A DNA stretch of 64,000 nucleotides from Chlorocebus sabaeus. Its lineage: Eukaryota; Chordata; Mammalia; Primates; Cercopithecidae. Within the stretch, counting starts at the first letter, position 1. Each line of letters opens with the position of its first letter. The stretch lies in NCBI RefSeq assembly GCF_047675955.1, contig NC_132925.1:19802688-19866687 (forward strand). Reading direction: 5' to 3'. The position numbers and the translations under genes are program-made. The notes beneath the pieces were generated by a model. That model worked only from the letters and a program-made list of their open reading frames with translations, had not been told where the DNA came from and made no database searches. Shown piece by piece: positions 50,249 through 62,185 of this stretch.

Positions 50249-50831
50249 AGACGTTGTTTTCTTAAAAAAAAAAAAAAAAGAAAAACAAAGTGCCATGGGG
50301 AAAAGGGGAGAAAAGAAGAAGGAAGGCACCAAGCTTGGGTATCAGGCATACACAGAGAAGCAGGAGAGTAAACTATGTCCCAGGAGCCAAGACAGAATTA
50401 TTTCAAGGAGCATAGAACTGCTGTGACCTCATTTTAACAACATTACCACTGCTTAGAACAACTTTGGAACTCCACTTTTGGAGTCATCTGCTTTGAAATA
50501 TCCCTCAGCTGGGACAAAGCCTGGTTCTTTAAAGGTGAACTCAATTTCTGACAATAAGAACAGGTTCCTTAAAACCAAATCTAGTGAATCTAGTGGTCAG
50601 CTCATGCCTGTTTTGGTCAAAAGAACCAATTGTGACCTTAAAATAACAGGATTGGCTTTTATGTGTGACCTTCAAAGAAGGTTTGAAGACATTTCCAAAA
50701 TATGTCAGCCCTGACACTTTTTCAGAATAAGCTTCATAAGATAAAACCTTTGATAACATTATACATTTGGATTAATAACTCAGGGCTTTTGTTTTTCATA
50801 TTCCATCTACTTTGGTTAAATGTTAAATCTT

Positions 50832-51116
50832 GCCGGGTGTGGTGGCTCATGCCTGTAATCCCAACACTTTGGGAGGCCAAGGCTGGTGAATCATCTGAGG
50901 TCAGGAGTTTGAGACCAGCCTGACGAATATGGTGAAACCTCTTCTCTACTAAAATGACAAAACTTAGCCAGGCGTGGTGGCATGTGCCGGTAGTGCTGCT
51001 CAGGAGGCTGAGGCAGGAGAATCGCTTGAACCTGGGAGGCGGAGCTTACAGTGAGCCGAGATCATGCCACTGCACTCCAGCCTGGGCAACAGAGTGAGAC
51101 TCCGTCTCAAAAAAAA
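50832..51116 (+). mobile_element. Alu SINE
   Basis: Alu flanked by GTTAAATCTT (50822-50831) and GTTACATCTT (51117-51126), a one-mismatch target-site duplication. Confidence 0.95.
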
Positions 51117-51179
51117 GTTACATCTTTGGTGTCTTGGAGCTTCAGTCTATTTTCTATAATCCAAATAAGCAAAGCAGTA

Positions 51180-51385
51180 AGAAACAACATGGTGGACAGC
51201 AGGGGAAAGAGCATAGGCTCTGGAGTCAGCCTGGCCAAGCTATAATCTTGCTTCCCTCACAACTTCTGCTGTCCAAATTGGGTCAAACTACTTCATTTCT
51301 TCAGGACTCAGTGTTTTACAGGTTATTGGGAGGATTAGAGATGACACATGTAAGATGCTGTGCCTGGTACCTCGAACAGGATAGG
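51180..51385 (+). mobile_element. MIR SINE
   Basis: AGAGCATAGGCTCTGGAGTC, then TACAGGTTATTGGGAGGATT, and TGCTGTGCCTGGTACCTC; near full length. Confidence 0.83.
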
Positions 51386-51894
51386 AACTCATAACTTATC
51401 CTGATGGAGATGTCATAATGATACACCTTTATCTCCTGGTTCAGCAGACATGCCTTCCCTCTTGGAACATCAAATGAGATAAGAAAATAACTAGTGGATT
51501 TTTAGCATCACGAGGGGAGTACATTACTCAGGCCCTACCTCACCAAAGGGAGGGAGTTCTTCTAGTCAGTGCTAAACAAGTATTTTAAGAGCGTGTGTTA
51601 TTTTGTGCCTAACTGAGATGGAGATTGGCAAGCTGAAGAAACTGGGATTTGACCAAGAACCGGTGCTTGTGTTTAGTAGAGAGGTGATAGGGAACTATGA
51701 TCCTGCCAGTTTGGAGGGACTTAACATGAAATGACTGCTTGGTCCAAGCTGGCTACAACTGTTCCAACAAAGATGACGAAGGCTACTGATTCAGAGGGGG
51801 ATACCCACCCAGGCTGTCACTGGTCTGTCTCTTCCACCAAGCAAGACTGTTTTAATCCTTCTCTAACACAACAGCAACACAGAATTTACTGTCT

Positions 51895-52110
51895 GCAGGC
51901 ACAATGCTAAGGCACTTTGTATACACTAAATCGTTAGGCACTGAAAACAACCCTGTAAGGTAGATACTGTGATTCATCTGCACTTTATGGGTTAAAGTAA
52001 CCTAAACCTAAAGAGGTTAAGTTAATCTGCCCCAAGCCACAGAGCTGGCAAGTGGCAGAACAGGAATTCAAACTGGCTTCAGAGCCCACCCAGTCTTTGC
52101 AAGCCTACTT
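51895..52110 (-). mobile_element. MIR SINE
   Basis: AACAACCCTGTAAGGTAGAT, then CAGAGCTGGCAAGTGGCAGA, then CTGGCTTCAGAGCCCACC. Confidence 0.85.
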
Positions 52111-52461
52111 TCTAATGCCTGAATTTCTTCTCTTTAGAAAGAATGATCTGTGTAAAGTTGGGAGAGACATCTCAGCAATTATGGTACACCATTGACTATA
52201 TCAGTAAAATTGAAGCAGCCAGTGTCTTGCACCAAATACCTGCATCACGAAGTGGTGAGAAGAGAAAAAAACATAGATCACCAAGGAGAGCAAAGCCTGG
52301 CTTTGCTCAAATCTGCGATTAAGGCACAGAGTGAATTAAATTCAAACTTCTTCATTACTGTTCATTATTCAGCTCATTCTAGGCAGTAGGGAGGGAGTTA
52401 TTATAAAGCAGGAGCTTATAACAGCTTTTAGACTCTGCTTAAGTCAAAAATCATCAAGAAT

Positions 52462-52535
52462 CATCAAAAAGCATCAAGGAAAATACATAGAGCAAACAGT
52501 CACCCTGCTGTGCTTTTCTTGATGCTTTTTGGTGG
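52462..52535. repeat. Strong inverted repeat (hairpin)
   Basis: The left arm CATCAAAAAGCATCAAGGAAAA (52462-52483, given here as its 22 positions) pairs with 52514-52534. It forms about 21 base pairs with one bulged G (52479), one G-U pair (52464 with 52532) and a 30-base loop. I do not recognise a transposon consensus. It could be a chance MITE relic or a pre-miRNA-like fold. Confidence 0.8.
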
Positions 52536-54316
52536 TAATGTGACTGTGACTAGACCCTATGAATTTGGGTTAAGAACTGGGTTCTTCAAACTGATAAAAG
52601 GTTTCTTCTCATGTCTTCCTCTAAGAAGGGCCATCTCCACCCTTTCCAAAGTCCCACTCATCGCTACGAAGGAGTGCTTTCCCCATGTTCCCTCATGAGG
52701 TGAGGTTGGCTTACCGAGAGTACTTCCCAGGCTTGTTGCATAGATCTGGACCTCAGACTCTCTGAGGTCTGTGGGAATGGGGATAGATTGAGCTTGGGGG
52801 TTCTACCCACTGTGTGTGGTTCCATACAGCCCTTTGTTAGAAAGCACCCAGGGCAGCCAAGAGTGTGTGTTGACTAAGGAGGGTGGCTGCTGCTAGGAAC
52901 TATAAGTAAATAAATGGATGTCAGAAGCTTACAATTAAAGGGGGAAACAAAGAATCATTACTCTCCCTTAAACATGTTGCTTTGGAAGTTTTAGCAATGA
53001 TTATGAAGCGTTTACACACAGACTAAACTAAGCTCTTTGTGTTCCTTGCAAGGTAGAGAGCCTGCCAAGTCAATTTCAGCATGCAAAACCCAGACAATTA
53101 TTCTTTTGGCATTTAGGAGCCGCCACTGTTTTTGCTAGGGGTGGGGGATGGCAGCCTGTTGACACAGGAAGCCTTCATAAGGAAAGAGAAGTCAACTTTA
53201 ACCCCAATTTTTTTAAAAAGAGAAATCCTGTCAGGGTTCTCACATTCCCACCTCTTATGCTAAACCTCTTGTCACAGAGCCAGTGGGAGAAGCCTTTGGG
53301 CTCAGAAGTGCCACACACGCTTTGATGCCCACAGCGTGCAACTCATTCATAGCTGTTTTCATATCCTCTTCCTAGCAGCTCATTTGTGAGTGTGTGCATG
53401 CAGACAGCTGGTAGATGTATTTCTAGTCATAACCAATGAAAAGATAAGTTCTTGAGATTATGGTTTGGTTCATCACATAACATATGCTTTATCATAGTTG
53501 TTCTCAACCTGTAAGCCCAGAACTCCTGGGAGCTTTCAGAGTTGACAAAAGGGGCCCTGCAATCCATATAGCAAAAGCATTGTGAGAAATGAGTATGTCT
53601 ATTATGTCTTCAGAATAGCCCTGGATACTATTGTGATTGATAGCTTATAAGCTGCTTTAAAGTTTTCTGAATTTGTTTTAGGCTTTTATGACTATGTCTT
53701 CACTCAGTCAATGAATAGAAAAAGCTACAACTATCAATGGAGAATTTGGAAATTTTTTGTTACAGAAAAGGAGTTTTCATCCTAGAAAGGGTGTGTAAGC
53801 AGTATCCAAAGGTCTTTTCTGTGTGGCTGCTAAACAAAAGACTCCTTTCTTATTATTGAAACTTTTGGTGGTGTTTTCTGACGCAAATGATTTCATGTCT
53901 GTATCAGAACTGCCCTGTTGATGTAGCTGCAGCTAAAGAATAGGCTGAAGGCATTTGGTCTTACAGACTGTTAATCTGGAAAAAGTAAACGATGTAGTTT
54001 TTTGGGTTTTTTGGGTTTTTTTTTTAATGTTATTAAAGACTTTATGCATCTAACCCACTCTCTTCAGTACAAGTTACCATGCACATCATAATTACTTGCA
54101 GGTATTTGAGAGATGATTGTAGTTTAACATGGTGGTGGCTACATCTGGAGGCCTGAATCCAAAGTATTCTTATTTTTAGCCTTTAATAGGGACTGCTTCT
54201 TCCAGTATGTTGGCTACAGTATTTAGAGATTTGCTGGCTCTATACTACAAAGGACCAAATCACCAATAGGCACTTGCTCCATCAGGGATACAGTCATTTG
54301 TTGCACAGATGCTAAC
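52536..54316. other. Unique intronic DNA
   Basis: No recognised repeat or gene; T-rich run near 53998-54025. Confidence 0.55.
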
Positions 54317-54580
54317 AGAGGCGGGCAGATCACCTGAGGTCCAGAGTTCAAGACCAGCCTGACCAATGTGGCGAAACCCACTCTCTACTAAAAAAAATAC
54401 AAAAATTAGCATGGCGTGGTGGCAGGTGCCTGTAATCCCAGATACTCTGGAGGCTGAGGCAGGGAGAATCACTTGAAACTGGGAGGTAGAGGTTGCAATG
54501 AGCCGAGATCGCGCCACTGCACTCCAGCCTGGGTGACAGAGCAAGACTCTGTCTCAAAAAAAATAATAGTAATAATAGTA
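54317..54580 (+). mobile_element. 5'-truncated Alu SINE
   Basis: Begins about 50 bases into the Alu consensus (GAGGCGGGCAGATCACCTGAG) and runs to the 3' end. The tail has become an AAT/AGT repeat. Confidence 0.94.
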
Positions 54581-54639
54581 ATATATTCAGCATTGAAAAT
54601 GGGGAAGCAAGCACAAAGAATTTTTAAAATTTACCTTTA

Positions 54640-54848
54640 ATTCAATCATGCAGAGATTTATACCCTTGACCTTTTGTATAGTTTCCCATAGACTTTCTTC
54701 TCTTTGTATCTGTTATACTGTGCATATTGCTTAGGGAACATTAGCTATTGTCATAAATCTTCCATACCATGATATTTGATAGCTGCATAGTATTTCATTG
54801 TATGGACGTGCCATTATTTATGTAACCATTCTATTATTGGATATTTAG
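54640..54848 (-). mobile_element. Possible old L1 fragment
   Basis: GCATAGTATTTCATTGTATG and nearby sequence resemble an antisense L1 ORF2 end. Weak to moderate. Confidence 0.4.
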
Positions 54849-55663
54849 TTAACCACTCTGCAATCCTTCCTGCCCCACCCTTTCACCTTAGTGGCCTTTA
54901 CCCTATGGATCCAGAAGGGACCCAAAGCTAAAAAGAAACTTTGACGTTGTCTGGACTTTACAAAACTGGCAGGAGTCCATGAGAACTGTCCTTGGCTCAG
55001 AAAAATATCTGTTTGTTGTTTTAAAGTCATGATTACAGTGTCTGCAGGATTTAATCACAACTCATAATTATTATTCTCCCTCCCCTCTAAATTCTTTTTC
55101 CCTTACCAAATAAAAATATAACATTGTTTTGAATACTTTTAATAAGGTAAAAAGAAAAATAGAAGGCATAGATACTGCTGGGGTAGACCACTATACTACC
55201 TTTCTAGGCCGTGAAAGTTGAGAATTTGAAAATGAAATAAGAATTTAGAATATCTGTCCAAATAATTCATTTTTAACAATAGAAGGGCATTTATTTGCAC
55301 ATTTTTTCCCTTCATGGAGGAAGTTGTTACTATATTTACAGATTACCTCATCATATAGAATTGAATAAAAAATATGAGAATCAGACCTGGAGAGTATATT
55401 TCAAACAAAATTAAAAGCAGAACTGTGTAGACAATGGTGGTGGTAAGATAATAAATATTTTTTATTCTAAAGCTATATAACATTCTGTTTCTGATTTATA
55501 GAGTGAGTATGTCATCATTTTAATGCTGTCTTATGTCCAAAAAATAAGTACTTAACAATAGTGCGTTAGAAACATGGTTACCAAACAGTATACCAAAACT
55601 AAAACATTGCATGGTATAGGACATGGAGAGAAGAACCAAAGTTTGTTTAGAAAAGAGAGTCTT

Positions 55664-56245
55664 GGGCCAGGCATGGTATCTCACACCTGACGGCTTGAGT
55701 CCAGGAGTTTGAGATCAGCCTTAGCAACATAGTGAGACTATCTCTCCAAAAAATAAAAATAAAAATAAATAAATAAATAAAAATTAAAAAAGAAAGAAAA
55801 TAAAATTAGCTGGGCAGGGTGATGCATGCCTGTAGTCCCATCTACTTATGAGGCTGAGGCAGAAGGATCGGGATAACCTGAGTCCAAGAGTTGGAGGCTA
55901 TAGTGAGCTATGATTGTATCATCACTGCACTTCAGCCTGGGGCGGGGCAGGAGGGAAGAAGATGGGGAGAAGAAGAAGGGGAACGGGAAGGGGAAGGGGA
56001 AGAAGAGGAAGAAGAGGGGAGGGGAAGGGAAAGAGAAGAAGAAGGAGGAGGAAGGAGAGAGAAAGAGGGGAAGGGAAGGGAGAGAGAAGAAGGAGGAGGA
56101 GGAAGGAGAGAGAAAGAGAGGGAAGGGGAAGGCAAAGGGAAGTGGAAGGGAAGGAAAGGAAAAAAGAGGAAAAGGAAAGGAAGAAGGAAAGAAAAAGAGA
56201 GAAAGGAAGAAAAGAAAGAAGGAAAGAAAAGAAAGAAGAGAGCCT
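55664..56245 (+). mobile_element. Old AluJ with a 300-base purine tail
   Basis: Diverged Alu (GGGCCAGGCATGGTATCTCA start), with a deletion in the left monomer and an expanded A/T-rich linker (55750-55805). After the right monomer, the tail from about 55941 has become a GGGA/GAAG/GGA purine tract to about 56240. Overlapping Glu/Lys/Arg-rich ORFs in this tract are artefacts. Confidence 0.9.
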
Positions 56246-58282
56246 CAGAATCATAAGACATCATTAGGGTTGGAAGGATCTGGAGATGGATTTGCCCCAC
56301 TCCCTCTCAGCAGGACTTAGAGACTGGACACCCTTATTGTAAACTGCACACTGTAACCAGCACACATCCATACTATGAGGGGTCTTTTTGCATAACTGTG
56401 TGGTCTTAAAAATGGGGCCAGTTCTTTCAAGATATATCCAGAATCCTTTAGCCATTTTATTTCCTAGCACACGGCTGTTAGTTGAATGACACCTGACATA
56501 AATTTTGGTGAGTAAATTCCAAAAACATTGGGAGGAAGATTTCCTAAATGTGAAAGCAGGATAAAATTCCCAGAAACCTGTGAGCAAGTGACCAGAGTGA
56601 TTTATTGCTAAGACTATAACTAAAGAAAAACTTGCCTTGTAACCTCTTGGTTCGAAAAATGCTGAGTCTAGGCCTACAAAAAAACTTTAGGCTGGTTTCC
56701 TCAATTTTTATTTTGACATATTTGTGTGATTCAGTTTGTTTGTTTTTAATAGATAAATTTAAGTAAAACCCTTCATAGTTGGCAACTGGCTTCTTGCTTA
56801 AATATTTAAATATACTTAGGATTTTTGTTCTTCAGCTGTGTCTAAAAAGTCAGTTGTATAGCAATTCTTTACTTGGGGAAGTCAGAAATGCATAACTCTC
56901 TGCGCTTCCACATATAGTCCCACCTTCAACAAGCAATTTTACTCTCAGTACCTTTTATCAGTTGAAAGAAGGAAAAACAAACAACTCTAAAGCAACCTTG
57001 GAATCTTTCTCAGGGCACTAACATGGCTGTATTTCAAAGTACTTAATATTTTCCTAAGAGAGACAAAGAAGTACATGGTGCTTACATTATAATTTCCTAA
57101 TCAGAAAGGTACAACAACACTTAAAAGGTGATTACAGTTGCACAATGAAACATTTGTGTGGTTCTTTTAGCCATTATGTATCTAAAGTAGAATTTTTACT
57201 TTTTGGTCTTCTAAGTTCTGAGAATCAGAATGAGGCTTACGTTAGAATAATTCTTTCCTTTGATTTGTTCATATTTTCCTTAAAATCAATCACAATTATT
57301 ACCAAGGACATTCTTAATCAGCTGTGTGTGTGTGTGTTAGGGAAGTATCAGGCTGAGTTGTTCCATTGCTGATTTATGCATATTCTTAATTAATGATATG
57401 GATTTCGCAGAATAACCTTTACTTTCATAATCAAAGGTATGCTTCTACCTTCAACTTTATATATATTTTTTGCTGCCTGCTAAGGAGGATTGGGGATAAG
57501 GTCATTTTAAGGTGTCATTTAGTCTCTTGGAACCATTAGGTTAGAGAACAAAAGTAGTTAAAGTTTACAAAGCACAAGGAGCCACCTATTATAACTGTAG
57601 ATAAGACTTTTTTCTCATTTAGTTCCTTATCTATATTTTCTCTTGCTACTTGCTCTGGTTTCTCTGTGTCCATGCTATGCATCGGAAATAGACTATATTA
57701 CTGGAAAAGGAAGACAGTTATACCAGAGCTCCTACTAAATGTTATAAATTTTTATAGCATTTCATTTAATCCTAACAATTCTGTGGTTGATGCCTGATTA
57801 TTCTCAGTTCTATAGGTAGGGAAATCAGAACTTAGAAAAGTTAAGTAAGTTGCCCAAAGCCACAAAGTTAATAAGTGGCAGGGTCATGATGCACATGTCC
57901 TATTCCTGAGATTTTTTCACTTATTTATATTATCTTCTGTTTTCACTAGTCTCCCCTGGTGACCTTTGTTTTTTTTCAGCTACAAAATTTCATTCATCAG
58001 ATAGTATAATTGAAGTTTTAAAATGTGCTATTCCTAGCAGGAAGCGGCCCATGACTATATGAATATTCCTCCCCACTCACCATGTCCAATATTTGCCTCC
58101 CCAGACAGAAAGAGGAAGGGAGGCAGCCCCACATGATTCTCTTGAAACGTTTCATATGTTCAGAAAAAGCTGTGTATTAAATTCTTTGTTATGTTTTCCT
58201 TTTTGCTTTGTGCTCATTGAATATGATGCTGGAGATTTAGGTAAATATTCAAAACAGAGCTATGTATTTGCCCCAGGAGTAA
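56246..58282. other. Mostly unique intronic DNA
   Basis: Holds one MIR (57735-57885) and a short TG run near 57323-57338; no gene seen. Confidence 0.55.
57735..57885 (-). mobile_element. MIR SINE
   Basis: TTAATCCTAACAATTCTGTG, then AAGTTGCCCAAAGCCACAAA. Confidence 0.72.
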
Positions 58283-58441
58283 AAGGAGAGGAGAAAGAAA
58301 AGAAAAGGAAAAAGAGAAAGAAAGAGGGAAAGAGGGAGGGAGGGAGAGAGGCAGGGAAGGAAGGAAGGGAGGAAGGGATGAAGGGAGGAAGGAAGGAAGG
58401 AAAGAAAGGAAGGAAGGAAGGAAGGAGAGAGAAAGAGAAAA
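58283..58441. repeat. GGAA/GGGA purine tract
   Basis: About 160 bases with almost no pyrimidine on the plus strand. It includes GGG-AAAGA-GGG-A-GGG-A-GGG at 58326-58344, a G-quadruplex pattern. It immediately precedes the L2 end. Confidence 0.93.
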
Positions 58442-58539
58442 ACTGATCACGGAGACAGTAGTAGCTGGAGGGAGGGGAAGGCTGTCACCCAGGAATTATT
58501 GAGTTTGACTCTGCCCTTGGAATAACTCAAAACTTGTTA

Positions 58540-59025
58540 AAAGGGATCCAAGCCCTGCTTGGTTTGGCCCACAGTTTAACCTCATGCCCCTCCCTTCGTC
58601 ACTCTTTCTGCACCTAACGTGCTGGCCTTGAGTTAAGTCACTTACACTTACCATTTTCTCTCTCACTTCTAGGCCTTTGCCTGTGCTGTGCTCACTGCTT
58701 GGGCCTCTTCCCTCAGCTGTTCACCCAGCTTACTCCCACTTAGCCCTCAGCCCTCAGCTTTAGTGATACTTCCTGGAGAAGTCCTCCCTGACTTCATAAC
58801 CACATTATACACTCTAGTAGCACTACGACCTCCTTTTTATACCAGTAATGACAGTAGCTGTTTTACTTACATCTATATTATTACCTAAAGAATTTCAACC
58901 TTCCCCACTGAATCCTTAGTCCTGTGGGCACAGGACGTGGTCTGTTTGCTCACTGGTACCTTGTGCATAGTATGTACTCTGTCGAATGAATGAATGAATG
59001 AATGAATGAATGAATGAATGAATGA
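58540..59025 (+). mobile_element. L2 3' end with GAAT-repeat tail
   Basis: CTAGGCCTTTGCCTGTGCTG, then AGTCCTCCCTGACTTCATAA, then CACAGGACGTGGTCTGTTTG matches the L2 tail. It terminates in a GAAT repeat at 58984-59025. Confidence 0.75.
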
Positions 59026-59401
59026 GGTTGTCTTGAAAGTCATCAAATGACTAGATTTTGTTTTAGTTCAGTCTCCCTGGTAAAAATCACATGGACTTGA
59101 CCTGGTAGAGCTTATATATTTTTAACTCTGTGAGACAGTAGACTAAGAAAGATGAGAAATAGTGATGAAGCAAGTGTTTTTGTACTGCCATTGCTGCCTG
59201 ACCATAAGTAAGTCAATCTGAAAGAATACTTGCCCCTACACCCTTAGTTGAAATTTATTCAAAAAATTACTGTTTGTTCCAGCAGACCATATGTAACTGC
59301 ACATATGACCTAGGGCCAGCTCTGAAGCTGAAAATATATAGATTTGGCACAGGCATCACCAGAGGTTATAAGAGTCACATAGACCACAGTCTCTTATAGA
59401 T

Positions 59402-59463
59402 GTGTGTGTGTTTTTGTGTGTGTGTGTGTTTTTTGGTTTTTTTTTTTGGTTTTTTTTTTTTTT
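59402..59463. repeat. TG repeat and T-rich run
   Basis: TG units followed by GGTT/T-rich sequence. A LINE or SINE tail is not obvious. Confidence 0.85.
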
Positions 59464-61319
59464 GACTTAACAAGGGTCAATTTCTATTTGAGATCTGAAA
59501 TAGTCTCTGATCACAAAATTTATTTCCTAAATCAAATTAGGGCAGTTTCAATGGGATTATTTTGGCTTAAGCTAGACATCTGAAGTATTTTCATAATGAG
59601 CAAATTATCACTATACAATTCAAACATTTTCCTCAGCTGTTCTTCTGCCAGTCATTTTGTCTGTTCAAGTTGAGGAAACAGAATAATGTTCTGGCTGATC
59701 TTACCCCAGCCCAAAAATTCCAACTCTGAGAACCAGTGTAAAGAATTCAGGATCTGTGTGGCGTTCATTCATGGTTGGCTTAGTCATTGTGGAATAGAAG
59801 CCACAAGGAATGGATCATTTACATTCTCAGTACATTAAACTTGTGGTGCTAGAAAACACTGTGCTTTGGTTCTTATAGGCAAATGGTTCTTATAGGCATA
59901 GATACACGGCTTTTAAATACATACACACAGAGAGAAAGAGAGCTGTTCTAGAAGCATGAATTTCCTCTTTCTACCCTATATTTTTAAGTAATATCTATAG
60001 TTTACTAGTTTTGAGTGAAGGGAAAAAAGAGAAACAGTTATTATTTAATTGCTCATGAATATTCCTAAGAAGAAACACAAGAAAACTTGTCTTACAGATT
60101 TTATTTGAATTAGTTAAGGATAATTTCAGATTTATATGTTGGATTGTTTTTCTGCATAATGAAAAAAAGAATACTATAGAGGTATACCCCCAAAATGGGC
60201 AATGGATTGTAGATAGTTTTGGAAATAACCCAGAATAGCCTCTCATTGATTTGGTTTTTGTCACTGAACTGAGTGGTCTGTGAATGTGGATTTTCTAATG
60301 ACTGTCCTTTACTCAGAAGTGCCAGAACTTTTTAAAAGTTTGTCATCTTGATAAAAATATATTTTAAAGTAATTCATACTTAGCTGCATACTTAAAGGTC
60401 AATGCTATGTATATGAACAGCATTTGAAGTATTAAATAACATCTTTTTGTATTTCATTTTCTACCTCCTCTGTGTTGTCACCAATCATTTATTTATATTG
60501 GTTAAGTTACTGGTTAAGCTATAACCAATCATTTCTTTGTTCCTCTCACCTGCTTCTACCTTCTACCCTATGTGTAGTTTTTGCTTCTAATCTACCATAG
60601 ACTGAGAGATCAGATAACCAATGAGATTCTAAGGAAGTGAAGTACTTCAGAGGTTCTGAGGGTGCAATTTGAGGTACAGATGGCTTTATGTCGTTTTGTC
60701 TGGACTGGAATTGTATAATGATTATGTCCTAGGAAGGTGGCAGTTGATCTGTCTCTATTTCATGCCACAGTGGACCATTTTACCTTTGAATGGGGTCCTA
60801 AATCCTTGCATTTTTAAAAAAACTCAATAAAATCCAACCAATCTTTTCTAAGATGACTTTGTGAGGGCTGTTCCTATTGTCTTGCTCATAGGAAGATGCT
60901 ATAAATATGTTTGAAACATTGATTTCTTGTCATTTCTACTGGAATGTGCTTTTCATAGATAATGAAACCACAGTGATGGCCTTACCTAAAACTCAGTCTA
61001 TACTGACAGAGAACTGCCCAAAGAGTCCACATAGGCAATTAGCCAGCTTATTCAGTTGTGCCCTTTCATGGGGAATCCTGTCTTCCTTGATGCATAAATA
61101 GTCTGCCCATGCTGGAGGCAGAAGGCACCAAGGCATACCTCCCACACTGACCTGCTCTGTGGTTGACCAGTGCCTCCCTTCCCACATTGCAAGTCTCTTA
61201 AAACTCCCCTGCAGTCGTCTTAGAAGTTGCATTCTCTATTTTTGTTGCACCCTTAAGAGAGTTACCTTGTTGTACATGTGACCCTCAAGGAGGAGAAGGA
61301 GGTAGTATCTCAGTTTGTA
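59464..61319. other. Unique intronic DNA
   Basis: AT-rich. A 16-base repeat ATGGTTCTTATAGGCA-like pair occurs near 59868-59899. No gene or interspersed repeat recognised. Confidence 0.55.
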
Positions 61320-61520
61320 GCAGCCTTAGACTAAGCAAGCTGTATGAGGGCTCATCTCACTTAACCCTTCAGTTAACTGTGAGGTACAAATATTGGTCTT
61401 CATATTTCACCGGTGATGAACTCGAAGATCAGGAAGCTGAAGTCCGTGCCCAACATCACATAGCTAAGAAGTAGTAGAGCTGGACTTTGAGCCCAGGTCA
61501 TCTAATTCCACAGCCCAGGT
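61320..61520 (-). mobile_element. MIR SINE
   Basis: AACATCACATAGCTAAGAAG, then GGACTTTGAGCCCAGGTCAT. Confidence 0.72.
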
Positions 61521-61564
61521 TCTCTCTAATACCCCATCCTGCTGCCAAGAGGGTAATAGCATAT

Positions 61565-61700
61565 TCATGCTAGACACACTTTGGGCCAGTATCTCACATA
61601 ATAATCCAACCACACTGTGAGATAGGTATCATAATGGCTCCCAGTTTACACACAAACAAGGGACATTAGGAAACTTGATGACAGTCACTCATTTAATGGC
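61565..61700 (-). mobile_element. Probable MIR
   Basis: CACACTGTGAGATAGGTATC, then CCAGTTTACACACAAAC; diverged. Confidence 0.45.
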
Positions 61701-61714
61701 AAAACCTGAAAAAG

Positions 61715-62185
61715 AACTCAACCTCTGACTCTCAGTTTCTCTAAGCCTCAATTTCCTCATTATAAAATAAGAATAATTGGGCTGGGCACGGTGGCTCACG
61801 CCTGTAATCCTAGCACTTTGGGAGGTGGAGGCGGGTGGATTACTTAAGGTCAGGAGTTCGAGACCAGCCTGGCCAACATGGTGAAACCCCATCTCTACTA
61901 AAAATACAAAAATTAGCCAAACATAGTGGTGCCCACCTGTAATCCCAGCTACTTGGGAGACTGAGGAAGGAGAATCGCTTGAACCTGGGAGGTGGAGGTT
62001 GCGGTGAGCCGAGATCGCACCACTGCACTCCAGCGTGAGCCACAGAGCAAGACTCTGTCTCATAAAACAAAACAAAACAAAAAAAACAGACTGTTAGGAT
62101 TATTGTTAGGACAAAATGAAATAATTTTTGTGAGGTGCTAAGCACCATGTCTGGCATAACAGAAGCCGACAATAAATGTTAGCAA
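61715..62185 (+). mobile_element. MIR SINE split by an Alu
   Basis: CTAAGCCTCAATTTCCTCAT precedes the Alu at 61780-62087, and TAAGCACCATGTCTGGCATA, then ACAATAAATGTTAGC, follows it. Confidence 0.72.
61780..62087 (+). mobile_element. Alu SINE splitting a MIR
   Basis: Full-length Alu ending in an ACAAA-type tail. A plus-strand MIR is recognisable on both sides (61715-61779 and 62088-62185). No clear target-site duplication. Confidence 0.95.

Noticed and set aside
55891..56320. Overlapping 100-136 codon ORFs rich in Glu, Lys, Arg or Ser, Leu, Phe
   Set aside because: They are translations of the purine tract in several frames and both strands; repeat sequence, not protein.
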